This document shows, piece after piece, positions 1 to 8,356 of a stretch of 42,493 bases of DNA; position 1 is the stretch's first letter, and each line of letters begins with the position of its first letter. The DNA is from Holophagales bacterium UBA2201 (GTDB lineage Bacteria; Acidobacteriota; Thermoanaerobaculia; UBA2201). Below the pieces are notes generated by a model. It was not told the DNA's origin. It saw only the letters and a list, made by a program, of their open reading frames with translations, and searched no databases. Position numbers and translations under genes: made by a program. The stretch covers positions 1 to 42,493 of the forward strand of contig DCUZ01000018.1 in NCBI GenBank assembly GCA_002327305.1. Direction: 5' to 3'.

Positions 1-65
1 CGTAAAATAACATGCCAGCCGACAATTGCGCTGTTGTTCGAATGCCCTTCGAAAGGAGGCGCACC

Positions 66-3000
66 ATGAATGGCCTTAAGTTTGTTGTAATCATCGTCCT
101 GTCGGGCGGCCTGCTCTGGGGGCAGACGCCGACCCTCAAGACGATCACCCTCGATGGCGACCCTTCGGATTGGGTGGAGGTGCTGGCCAATCCCCTGCAG
201 ACGACCTCCGATGCCGACGGCTCCTCCATGTTCGCCGACCAGTGCGCCGTCCTCTCCAGCGACCGCGATTGCCCGGTGGGGAGCACCGGCCGGGACCTCA
301 ACGCCTTCGCCTGGACCTTCGACAACGCCAATATTTATCTTTACCAGACCCGCTATGGTTCCTCCAGCAATGTCCAGGATTTCTGGTTCTACATGGACGT
401 GGGGCAGGACGAGACGATGGGGAACGGCGATTTCCTCCTGCGGGTCAAGTACCAGGGCTCCAACCGCAGTACGGAGATCGTCCTCCACAAGTATGTTCAG
501 GACGGCCCGGACCCCGACCCCATGGTGGATGCCGACGGCTATGCCGACGGCCATGATGTGCTGGGAAGTCCGGGAGCGGTCCTCTCCACCGTCAAGGCCG
601 TCTACGGTTTCGCCACGGGCCTCGGGTTCGAGGCCGCCGTCCCCTGGACCGCCCTCGGGGTGCCGGCCGGCACGGGCATTTTCTTCCACGTGGGCTCCTC
701 CAACGGCGGCAACATCCCGGCCCAGTTGAACGACAACTGCGGCGGGCCCGACGGGCGGATGGGCACCTTCGGCTTCTACCTGGTGGACATCGACCCCGAC
801 CGGTCCGCCTCCACGCCGGGAGACGCCGTGATGGCCTATGCCCACACGGTGACCAACACGGGGACCTTCGTCTCGAACATCAACCTGGCGGTCTTTTCCA
901 CCCGGGGATTCGCCGTCACCCTCTACAGCGTCGTGGATGACGGGGTGATGGCCACGGACTCCGACGGCGACGGTGTGTTCGATGTTTTGGACCCCGCCTG
1001 GGACCGCAACGGCGACGGCCTTCCCGACACCGGGGACCTGGCCCCGGGGGAGGCGTTCGCCCTCGAGGTGCGCGTCACCATCCCCGGCGGCCTGCCGCCG
1101 GGGGCGGATGTGACCACGGTCACCGCATCGGTCATCGGCCACACGGCCGCCGACAGCGTCGCCGACACCACCTACATCGGGGACATCCAGCTCGAAGCCG
1201 ACCAGGTCCGGACCGGGGTTCCGGGCGGGGTTTCCCGCTTCCCCCTGACGCTCCTTCATTATCTGGTCCCCGACACCGTCCGCCTCTTGGGCGTGTCGTC
1301 CCAGGGTTGGGCGCTGTCGTTTTACGCGGATCCGGAGGGGGACGAGGTTCCCAACGACTGGATGGGCACCGACGCCGACGGGGACGGTGATTTTTCCGGA
1401 CCCGGCGACGGCATCAATCCCGCTTACGACAGCGACGGGGACGGATTCCCGGACACGGGCCACTTGGGGACGGGGGTGTCCTTTCCCTTCGTCGTGGAGT
1501 GCGCCGTTCCCCTGGGGACTCCCTATGGGACGGACGACGATCTCGTTTTTCATGCCGTCACCTCCGCGGCCAACGGGGCCGCCTCGGACACGGCCCTGGG
1601 GACGCTGGAGGTCCTGCCCCGCCTCACCTTCACCCCGGATTACACGGTGGCGGCCGGGACCAACCTCTTCGTCGCGGCCGGGTTTTCGGTCCTCTTCCCG
1701 CACGCCGTGGTCAATTCCTCCGACGCCCCCGACCGGGCCGACCTTTCCGTGACGGCGGACCAGGGAGCCACGGCCCGTTTCTGGAGCGATCCCGACTGCA
1801 ACGGCGACATCGCCGACGGGTCGGTGATCGCCGAAACGGGCCTCCTGCCGGCCTTCGGCGGAAAGGAATGCGTCATCCTGGAGGTGTCGGTCCCCAACAC
1901 CGTGGTCAAGGGGAGCACCGTTCAGGCCCTCGCCCAGGCCCGCTCCCAGGCCGATCCGGCGACGGTGGTGCCCGTGACCGACGAGGCGCGGGTTTCCCAG
2001 ATCGTCCCCTACAAGGACGCCCTCTACTCCCAGCAGGCGAGCCGGTTCGCCCACTGCCAGACCCTCTATCCGCGCGGCTACTATTTCGACCCCTCCTTCA
2101 TCTACTATCTGCGCTACGACGACCCGACCCCGAACCGGATCCGCGACGCCGTTTTCGTGGCCAACGGCCTGGGGCAGTTCAGCGACGCCTACGCCTTCGG
2201 CGCGGACGCCGCCGCGGGGATTTGGTCGCTCCATGCGGACTGGGGCGACGAGCTCAATCCCCTCGACGACATCGCGGTGACCCTCGAACCGTTCGGCAAT
2301 GTGAACGCGCTGGCCCCCTTCGGCGCCGTCCGCCAGCGGCACGACGCCGTTGACAGCGTGTCTGTGGAATGCGCGGCCAACAACACCAACCTCGGGGGCC
2401 GCTACGCCGACGGCGTCGTGCGGACCGTCTTGGTCAACGAGGCGGAGACGCTCTATTGGGACGGCACCGCCTTCATCCCCTATTCCGGCGTCGAATGGAG
2501 CCGGACGCTGGCCCCCCGGTCGGTGGGGCCGCAGAGCAGCGAGGCCTTCCCGCATACCTTCGCGGGCGTTGATTTTCCCGCTCCCGGGATCTGGAAGGTC
2601 AAAGGGGTTTGGGAGGCCTCCTGCGGCTATCGCATCGCGGAAGCGGAATCGACCTACCTCGTGGACACCACCCTTTCCGGCTTCGAGGACGACACCTACA
2701 CGGTCCCGGCCGCGCAGTTCAACCTGCATGATCCCGTCTACCTGGCGGGGCAGTACTATTACCGGTCGGTGACGCTGGTGCTCGCCTTCTACCGCGCCGA
2801 CGGGACCCTCATCTCCGCCCTTCCGGCCCCGACGGACGAAAACGGGCGCATCGCCCGGGGCGTGGACACCAGCACCTGGGATGTCGAGGGGACGGTCCAT
2901 GCCGTGGCGTATCCGGCCGGACACACGCCGCCCCCCGTCTGGAACGGCGCGGACCCCATGCTCTTGGGGAGCACCGACTTCGCCCTGGTCCGCCTTCCCG

Positions 3001-3251
3001 GCCTGTTGCGCAACGACCAATATCCCACCCTGGGGACGGCCATCTTCAAGCAGGAGTGGCCGGCGGACCCCGCGCTGGACCCTGCGGCCGACCTGGTGAA
3101 GTCGGATTTCCGGTCCGGGGACGGGTTCCCCCCGTTCGACGCGGACGATCTTCTGCCCGGCGCCTCCGCGGTCATCTTCTACGAAATGAGCCAGGCGGGG
3201 GACGCCCTGCGCCTGACGAAGGGCTCCGGAAAGATTATCATCACATTCTGA
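66..3251 (+). CDS. Large secreted protein with Asp-rich calcium-binding-type repeats
   Basis: About 1061 residues. The ATG at 66 is chosen because GAAAGGAGG (51-59) lies six bases upstream and a signal peptide begins there (MNGLKFVVIIVLSGGLLWGQ). An upstream in-frame ATG at 12 would bury this signal. Residues about 40-240 look like a beta-sandwich domain of the CBM9/DOMON kind, with the motif EAAVPWTALGV; this is a resemblance only. Two Asp/Gly blocks near residues 298-325 and 436-465 contain DSDGDGVFD, DRNGDGLPD and DSDGDGFPD, the pattern of thrombospondin type-3 or EF-hand-like calcium loops. The C-terminal part resembles repeated beta-rich extracellular domains. I see no transmembrane anchor, LPXTG or PEP-CTERM tail, so it is probably exported to the surface or medium. 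Function is unknown. An intrinsic terminator follows 43 bases after the stop, so it ends its transcription unit. Confidence 0.85.
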   Translation: MNGLKFVVIIVLSGGLLWGQTPTLKTITLDGDPSDWVEVLANPLQTTSDADGSSMFADQCAVLSSDRDCPVGSTGRDLNAFAWTFDNANIYLYQTRYGSSSNVQDFWFYMDVGQDETMGNGDFLLRVKYQGSNRSTEIVLHKYVQDGPDPDPMVDADGYADGHDVLGSPGAVLSTVKAVYGFATGLGFEAAVPWTALGVPAGTGIFFHVGSSNGGNIPAQLNDNCGGPDGRMGTFGFYLVDIDPDRSASTPGDAVMAYAHTVTNTGTFVSNINLAVFSTRGFAVTLYSVVDDGVMATDSDGDGVFDVLDPAWDRNGDGLPDTGDLAPGEAFALEVRVTIPGGLPPGADVTTVTASVIGHTAADSVADTTYIGDIQLEADQVRTGVPGGVSRFPLTLLHYLVPDTVRLLGVSSQGWALSFYADPEGDEVPNDWMGTDADGDGDFSGPGDGINPAYDSDGDGFPDTGHLGTGVSFPFVVECAVPLGTPYGTDDDLVFHAVTSAANGAASDTALGTLEVLPRLTFTPDYTVAAGTNLFVAAGFSVLFPHAVVNSSDAPDRADLSVTADQGATARFWSDPDCNGDIADGSVIAETGLLPAFGGKECVILEVSVPNTVVKGSTVQALAQARSQADPATVVPVTDEARVSQIVPYKDALYSQQASRFAHCQTLYPRGYYFDPSFIYYLRYDDPTPNRIRDAVFVANGLGQFSDAYAFGADAAAGIWSLHADWGDELNPLDDIAVTLEPFGNVNALAPFGAVRQRHDAVDSVSVECAANNTNLGGRYADGVVRTVLVNEAETLYWDGTAFIPYSGVEWSRTLAPRSVGPQSSEAFPHTFAGVDFPAPGIWKVKGVWEASCGYRIAEAESTYLVDTTLSGFEDDTYTVPAAQFNLHDPVYLAGQYYYRSVTLVLAFYRADGTLISALPAPTDENGRIARGVDTSTWDVEGTVHAVAYPAGHTPPPVWNGADPMLLGSTDFALVRLPGLLRNDQYPTLGTAIFKQEWPADPALDPAADLVKSDFRSGDGFPPFDADDLLPGASAVIFYEMSQAGDALRLTKGSGKIIITF

Positions 3252-3294
3252 TCAGATAGAGTGTTCACCCCACCGTCCTAAAATAATAATTGAT

Positions 3295-3320
3295 GCCCCG
3301 CCGACATGGCGGGGCTTTTT
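3295..3320 (+). terminator. Intrinsic terminator of the secreted protein gene
   Basis: A perfect 8-bp stem GCCCCGCC / GGCGGGGC with a five-base loop GACAT is followed directly by TTTTT and then CTTCT. It lies 43 bases downstream of the stop at 3251, as expected for a Rho-independent terminator on the plus strand. Confidence 0.85.
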
Positions 3321-3612
3321 CTTCTGTCCCGGTCGGCATCCGGGGATGGCCGCCGGTCGGGGCATCGAAGAGAGGTTGGCGCGTGATATAGGGTACAATA
3401 TGCAGTTGCGGGGTGAATGGCCGCCCGGGTTCCGCCCGGACGGAAGAAAGGAGCGGGCTTTTGAACCGAAAAATGGGCTTCATGAATAAACCGTGGGTTC
3501 TTGGGGCGCCGGCGATCGGGGGCTTGGGAGAAAGGGCGCGGTTCCATGGGTGCCGTTGCCATGACGCCATGGCCCCGGGCCGCAGGCGTGAACCGGAAAG
3601 GGGAGAATAAAA
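3321..3612 (+). other. Intergenic leader before the PilZ gene
   Basis: The gene-free stretch is 361 bases in all and includes the terminator at 3295-3320. A TACAAT box at 3394-3399 could be a -10, but no good -35 is found at 16-18 bases. If used, it gives a leader of about 205 bases. A hairpin at 3421-3443 pairs CCGGG with CCCGG and CCG with CGG around a single C-A mismatch. A short frame at 3461-3610 starts with TTG behind AAAGGAG and stops two bases before the PilZ ATG. I do not recognise a riboswitch; the conserved core of GEMM c-di-GMP aptamers is not visible. Confidence 0.35.
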
Positions 3613-4314
3613 ATGGACGAGAAGCGCGTGCTCCTGTTCAACGTTCCCCGCAAGAACCTCGATCCCGGCACCTCTTTCTTGGCGCGCGAACCGTTCGCCG
3701 TGGAGTCTTGTGACACCGCGGAGGAGATGGTCCAGCGCCTCGACAAGACCGCTTACAAGATGGTTATCCTCAATCTCCCCGCGGGAGGGCTCGAGCCCCG
3801 CGACATCGTCTACACCCTGCGGCATGAAAAGCGCGCCTCCAGCAAGGCCATCCTGGTGGTGCTCTGCCCGGACGAGAAGATCACCGAGTACAAGCCCTAC
3901 CTGTCCAAGGGAGTCAGCGCCCTGTTCCCCTTGAGCGCCCCCCCCGCCAACCTGGAGACCGCCCTCGGCGCGATCCTCCAGGTGGCCCCGCGCGTCGAAA
4001 CCCGGATCATGGTGCGCCTCAGCGCCAAGGTCCACCAGATGGCCTCCAAGCACCTGTGCCAGGTCACCAATATCAGCCGGAGCGGGATGTTCGTCGCCAC
4101 GAACCTCAACCTGCCGTCCGGATGCGAAGTGACCTTCGAACTGCTGCTTCCGGGACAGCCGATGACCGTGACGGGCGAAGCCAGGGTGGCTCGTCAGACC
4201 CTTGGGGCGGGGAACAGGACCAATGGGCTGGGGCTGAGCTTTGTCTCGTTCAAGATGGACGGGCGCGCCCGCCTCGACGCGTTTCTCCATTCCACCGACG
4301 GGGTGAAGCGGTAG
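3613..4314 (+). CDS. Pseudo-receiver and PilZ domain protein
   Basis: 233 residues, started by ATG at 3613 behind GGGGAG. Residues 1-120 have the alternating beta/alpha pattern of a response-regulator receiver, but the position expected for the phosphoacceptor Asp is Asn54 (VILNLP), so it is probably not phosphorylated in the usual way. Residues 125-225 form a PilZ domain. Arg127 and Arg131 (or Arg131 and Arg135) fit the RxxxR part of the c-di-GMP site, and Asn153-x-Ser155-x-x-Gly158 in NISRSGMF fits the second motif. PilZ proteins of this type bind c-di-GMP and act on motility, adhesion or polysaccharide export. No target gene is adjacent. An HD-GYP protein, a likely c-di-GMP phosphodiesterase, is encoded about 21 kb away at 25222-27738. 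Receiver fold is inferred; PilZ motifs are seen directly. Confidence 0.85.
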   Translation: MDEKRVLLFNVPRKNLDPGTSFLAREPFAVESCDTAEEMVQRLDKTAYKMVILNLPAGGLEPRDIVYTLRHEKRASSKAILVVLCPDEKITEYKPYLSKGVSALFPLSAPPANLETALGAILQVAPRVETRIMVRLSAKVHQMASKHLCQVTNISRSGMFVATNLNLPSGCEVTFELLLPGQPMTVTGEARVARQTLGAGNRTNGLGLSFVSFKMDGRARLDAFLHSTDGVKR

Positions 4315-4445
4315 GATTTTCCCGGGCATCGGGACTCCGCCTTCACGCTCAGAGGGGCTCCATCGGCCCTTCTCGATCCAGGACCCCGCCGGCCATGGCC
4401 GCAAAACCTTGCCTTATCCGAAGGGTTCCGGTGATCCGGCGTCGG

Positions 4446-5681
4446 TCAGATCCGGTCCCCGATGCGGGGGACGGCCAGGACCGCCAGGGAGACCAGGACC
4501 ACGCCGGCGCCGTTGATGAGGAGGACGACGGGGAGGGGGAGGATGTTGGAGACGAACCCGTTGAGCATGAAGGTCAGCGGCATGACGGCGAAGCAGACGG
4601 TGTTGAGGAGGGCGAAGAAGCGCCCCTTGAGGGGGGCGGGCACCGCGTTCTGAAACAGCCCCAGGGCCAGGGCGTTGACCAGCGACAGCCCCGCGCCGAA
4701 GGCGAAGACCGCCCCCAGGACGAGCGTCCCGCCCGGCGCGGCGGCCAGCCACAACAGGGCGGCCCCCATGACGACGAGGCCCAGGAAGATCTTGGGATAG
4801 ACCCGCGTCTGGGACGAGGCCATGCTCAGGGCCGCGGCCATGGCGACGGCCCCCAGGGAGAGGGCCAGCTCCAACAGCGCCACCCAGGTCACGGTGGACT
4901 TGAGGATGAACTTGACGATCATGGGGATGAAGAGGATCATGGGGGCGGCGAAAAGGTTGACCGCGCCGAAGACCAGGAGGAGGTGGCGCACCGGGGCGTT
5001 GCCCCTCAGGTAGGCGAACCCCTCCCGCATCTCCTCCAGGTAGGGCCGGCGGGCGGCGGAGGCATCCGGGACCAGGGAGGCGCGGATGCGCGCGATGCAC
5101 CCCAGGGAGACCAGGTAGGAGAGGGCGTTCCAGACGAAGGCGCCCCCCACGCCGAGGGCCGCCAGGAACATGCCGCCGAGGGCCGCCCCCAGGACGCTGG
5201 ACAATTGGACCGTGGAGGCGTTGACGGCCACGGCCCGGGAGAGGTGGGCGCCGTCGGTCAGGGGCTCCAGGGCGCTGTTGGCGGCGGCCTCGAAGAGGGG
5301 GACGAAGACGGAGATGGCGAAACAGAGGAGATAGAGGCGGGGGAGGGTGAGGGCGTCGGCGTAGTACAGCGCCGCCAGGGCGCCCAGGAAGAAAAACCGC
5401 CCCGCGTCGGCGGCCATGAGGCAGTGCTTCTTGTTCAGCCGGTCGGCCCAGGTCCCCATGACCGGCCCGAAGAGGACCACGGGGAGCAGGTTGACGGCCA
5501 TGAGGAGCCCCAGGTGCAGTTTGTTGTGGACGCTGTCGTGGCTCACGACATACCAGGAGAGGGCGATGGTGAAGAACTTGTCCCCCACCGCCGAGGTGAA
5601 GCGGCCCAGAAAGAGGAGGCGGAAGTCGCGAAAGACCTTGAGGGGATGATCGGCGAACTTCCGCGCGAAACCGTCCGGCAA
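4446..5681 (-). CDS. MFS transporter, last gene of the STAS/LuxCE operon
   Basis: About 411 residues with roughly twelve hydrophobic segments. The cytoplasmic loop MGTWADRLNKK after the second segment matches MFS motif A (GxxxDRxxRR). It resembles the MFS_3 group, which includes EntS-type exporters and the lysophospholipid flippase LplT. The start is ambiguous. The reading frame is open to a GTG at 5699, but AGGAGG at 5688-5693 lies six bases before TTG at 5681, so TTG is preferred. The stop of the LuxC-PaaK gene is about 20 bases upstream, placing it in the same transcript. Substrate is unknown. From context it could move a lipid product or a lysolipid, which is inference. It is convergent with the PilZ gene; I see no clear terminator in the 131-base gap. 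Confidence 0.88.
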   Translation of the reverse strand: MPDGFARKFADHPLKVFRDFRLLFLGRFTSAVGDKFFTIALSWYVVSHDSVHNKLHLGLLMAVNLLPVVLFGPVMGTWADRLNKKHCLMAADAGRFFFLGALAALYYADALTLPRLYLLCFAISVFVPLFEAAANSALEPLTDGAHLSRAVAVNASTVQLSSVLGAALGGMFLAALGVGGAFVWNALSYLVSLGCIARIRASLVPDASAARRPYLEEMREGFAYLRGNAPVRHLLLVFGAVNLFAAPMILFIPMIVKFILKSTVTWVALLELALSLGAVAMAAALSMASSQTRVYPKIFLGLVVMGAALLWLAAAPGGTLVLGAVFAFGAGLSLVNALALGLFQNAVPAPLKGRFFALLNTVCFAVMPLTFMLNGFVSNILPLPVVLLINGAGVVLVSLAVLAVPRIGDRI

Positions 5682-5701
5682 ATCCCGCCTCCTCTCCACT
5701 C

Positions 5702-8356
5702 CTACGCCGGCCGCTCGTCCACGATGCGGCGGATCTTGCCGGTGCGCCCCACCCGCGGGAGGGTGTCGGGGGGGACGAGGCGGACGCGGAAGAGGGTGCC
5801 CTGCGTGGCGATATAGTGGCGGCTGACCTCGTTGCCGAACCAGGCCACGTGCCGTTCAATGGATTCCATCACCTTCGCGGCGAGGGTCGCGTCGCCGCAG
5901 GCGGCGCCGTCGCGGCGGGTCTCGATGACGAAGGTGACGACCAGGCGGGTCCCCTCATTCGCCAGGTGGACCTGGAAGACGGTGGAAAGTTCGGGGAACG
6001 GCTCGAGGGCCGGGAAGATCTCCTCCACCTCCAACTTGTTGGTGTTGAGGCGGATGAAGTCGCCGCTGCGGGAGAGGAGGCGCAGTTTGCGGGCGGACCG
6101 GCCGCAGGGGCACGGCGCGTCCACCCACTCGGCGTGGTCGGCGATGCGGTAGCGGATGAGGGGATGGACCGTCCGCCCCAGGGGGGTGACCAGGACCTCG
6201 CGGTCCTCCTCGATCTCGACGAAGCAGAAGTCCCCGAAGACGTGGTGCTCGGTCCCCTCGCAGAAGGGGCACTGGTAGCCGATGGGCCCCACCTCCACGG
6301 CCGCGTAGCCGAGGGAGCGGATGGCGTCCGGGCGGAACACCTTCCGAAGGTACTCCCGTCCCGCCGGATTGAGGTGCTCGCCGGCGTAGACGATCATCCG
6401 GACGGGGCGGTCCCAGCCGGTCCGCTCGGCCTCCTGCGCCAGGTCCAGCAGGGCCGTCGGGACGCCCAGGAAAACGGTGGCCTCGAGGGTGCGCAGAAAG
6501 GCGACGGTTTCTCCGGCCGACTGGTTGTAGGGGAGGGAGAGGATGCGGCAGCCCGTCTCCTCCAACCCCAGGTTGGAGGCCGGGAAGGCGGTCCAGAGGG
6601 CCCCCGCGCGCATGAGATTGGCGGTGGTGTCCCGCGGGCCGATGCCGACGGTGCGGAACCCCTGGCCGAAGATGCGGTCGGAAAGGGCGAACTCGTCGGA
6701 GGAATAGAAGACATAGCGCAGTTTTCCCGTGGTGCCCCCGGCGGAGAAGAGGTAGCCGTGGTCGCCCCTTTCCGTGAGCATGTCCCACGAGGCCGGGGGA
6801 CCCGATTCCTCCAAATGGTGTTTCTCCAGCACGGGGAGGCGCGCGAACTCCTCCAGGTTCCGGAGGGGGAGGCGGACGCCGCGGTGGAATCCACGGTAAA
6901 AGGGGCTGTCCTGGGCCTTGGCGAGGAGGCGGTTGAGGCGGGCCAGGACCAGGGGGTCGCGCCGGGACGCCGGGAGGTGATCGAGGCCGAAGGCGTCGCG
7001 GGGAAGGTCCTCCCGATTGACGAGCCGCACCAGTTGGAGGGGAAGGTGGACCCCGTCGTGGGGGGCCGAGGCGTCCCGCCCCAGTCCCATGGTGCCGGGT
7101 CGGCAGAAACGCATCGCCCCCAGCCCCAGGAAATCCTCCACCACCCCCTGCACCAGCGCCTCGGGGGCCGCCACGGCGACGGTGGACATGTAGTAGCGCA
7201 TCACCCGCAGGTTTCCCTCCAGGATGTCGGGGATGCGGTCCACGGCGTTGACATAGATGGTCCGGTTCAGCGGCGAGGGGATGATGTCTCGTCCCCGGCC
7301 CAGGATGACGGTGTGGGAGCCGGTGGTCCCCTCCCACACGCGCGCCGTCCCCTCAAAGGCATGCCACTGCTGCAGCTCCCGCTCCTTCCGGATCTCCACC
7401 GCCTCGTCGATGGGGACGCGGCAGGACGGGTAGCGGCGGGCCCCGTCCTCGAGGGCCTCGAAGAGGAGCTGTGCGAAGTCCCCGCCGTCCCCCTCGACGA
7501 AGATGTTCTGACAGGAGGTGCAGGCCCGCTGTTCCCACAGGATGATGTCCAGGGCGAACCCGCGGGCCGCCTCCCGCCGCTCGTCCTCCGTCAGGCCGTC
7601 GAGGACCACCCCGAAGGAGATCTTGGGGCCGAAGTCGATCAGTTGGGTGTGGGCGGGGAGGTCCTTCTTGTACTCCGCCACCGACTCCTCGCCGCCGAAA
7701 AGGAGGAGGCCGTCGAAGGCCGTCTTGGCCAGCCGCTCCACCCCGGCGTTGGAGCGGCTCCAGTAGGTGAGCGCCTGATAGGGGGCGACGGCCCCGTCGG
7801 GGTCGGCCTCCTCCAGGGCCTGGAAGAACAGCGACGGGAACTCCAGGTCCTGGCGCGAGCACTTGAGGATGTTGACGTTCTTCGTGGCGAGGCCGTAGAG
7901 GAGCGAGTCCACCGATCCCAGGAAGACGTTGCCCGCCGCGATGTGGCACACCACCCCCATGGGGATGGCCCGCTGGAGCGTCCCGTGACGCGCGTGGACG
8001 AAGTGGTCCAGGGCGCGGGGGTCGCCCAGGCACCGGAGCCGCTGGAGGAGGAAGTCGGCCCCCGTCATGACCCGAAATAGCGCCATGGCCTGCTCCACCA
8101 TGGCGGGGGAGTAGTTGGCCACCTCCGGCATCCGCTCCATGATTGTTTTATGGTACGGCCCCCCGGGGTCGGCCATCAGGCGTCCGGCGCGCTCCACCAC
8201 CCCCAGGATGTCGTCCAGGGGGACCCGCTGAAAGGCCCGGGCCCGCTCGGTGAGGGCCACGCGGTCGAAGGCGCGGGCGGCGGCCTCGGGGGGGAGGTCG
8301 AGGGGCAGTTCCCGCCGTTCGCCGAAAAGGATGTGGGTGAAGAGGGGAGCGGTCAT
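5702..8356 (-). CDS. LuxC-type acyl-CoA reductase fused to a PaaK-like adenylate-forming enzyme
   Basis: 884 residues. ATG at 8356 overlaps the LuxE stop as ATGA, which sets the start. Residues about 1-420 match LuxC, the NADPH-dependent fatty-acyl reductase of aldehyde dehydrogenase fold. Cys279 in QRACTSC lies where the acylated catalytic Cys of Vibrio LuxC (Cys286) would be. Residues about 460-880 match the phenylacetate-CoA ligase/coenzyme F390 synthetase branch of adenylate-forming enzymes, with SAGGTTGK as phosphate loop, YAGEHLNPAG, a Cys pair at CPFC, YRIADHAEW in place of YRTGD, and SRSGDFIRLNTNKLEVEEI in the C-terminal subdomain. One chain may therefore activate a carboxylic acid and reduce the acyl group to an aldehyde. 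Luciferase genes luxA and luxB are absent from the window, so light production is not suggested. Substrate is unknown. Confidence 0.88.
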   Translation of the reverse strand: MTAPLFTHILFGERRELPLDLPPEAAARAFDRVALTERARAFQRVPLDDILGVVERAGRLMADPGGPYHKTIMERMPEVANYSPAMVEQAMALFRVMTGADFLLQRLRCLGDPRALDHFVHARHGTLQRAIPMGVVCHIAAGNVFLGSVDSLLYGLATKNVNILKCSRQDLEFPSLFFQALEEADPDGAVAPYQALTYWSRSNAGVERLAKTAFDGLLLFGGEESVAEYKKDLPAHTQLIDFGPKISFGVVLDGLTEDERREAARGFALDIILWEQRACTSCQNIFVEGDGGDFAQLLFEALEDGARRYPSCRVPIDEAVEIRKERELQQWHAFEGTARVWEGTTGSHTVILGRGRDIIPSPLNRTIYVNAVDRIPDILEGNLRVMRYYMSTVAVAAPEALVQGVVEDFLGLGAMRFCRPGTMGLGRDASAPHDGVHLPLQLVRLVNREDLPRDAFGLDHLPASRRDPLVLARLNRLLAKAQDSPFYRGFHRGVRLPLRNLEEFARLPVLEKHHLEESGPPASWDMLTERGDHGYLFSAGGTTGKLRYVFYSSDEFALSDRIFGQGFRTVGIGPRDTTANLMRAGALWTAFPASNLGLEETGCRILSLPYNQSAGETVAFLRTLEATVFLGVPTALLDLAQEAERTGWDRPVRMIVYAGEHLNPAGREYLRKVFRPDAIRSLGYAAVEVGPIGYQCPFCEGTEHHVFGDFCFVEIEEDREVLVTPLGRTVHPLIRYRIADHAEWVDAPCPCGRSARKLRLLSRSGDFIRLNTNKLEVEEIFPALEPFPELSTVFQVHLANEGTRLVVTFVIETRRDGAACGDATLAAKVMESIERHVAWFGNEVSRHYIATQGTLFRVRLVPPDTLPRVGRTGKIRRIVDERPA

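Noticed and set aside
3321..3612. c-di-GMP riboswitch before the PilZ gene
   Set aside because: The GEMM-I and GEMM-II core bases are not seen; only one plain hairpin is present.
4315..4445. Terminator between the convergent PilZ and MFS genes
   Set aside because: Only short imperfect stems (such as CCGG-ATCA-CCGG) without a T-run.
5816..8080. Plus-strand frame of 754 codons opposite the LuxC-PaaK gene
   Set aside because: Low-complexity Gly/Arg/Val product without a Shine-Dalgarno or family; the opposite strand encodes LuxC and PaaK motifs.
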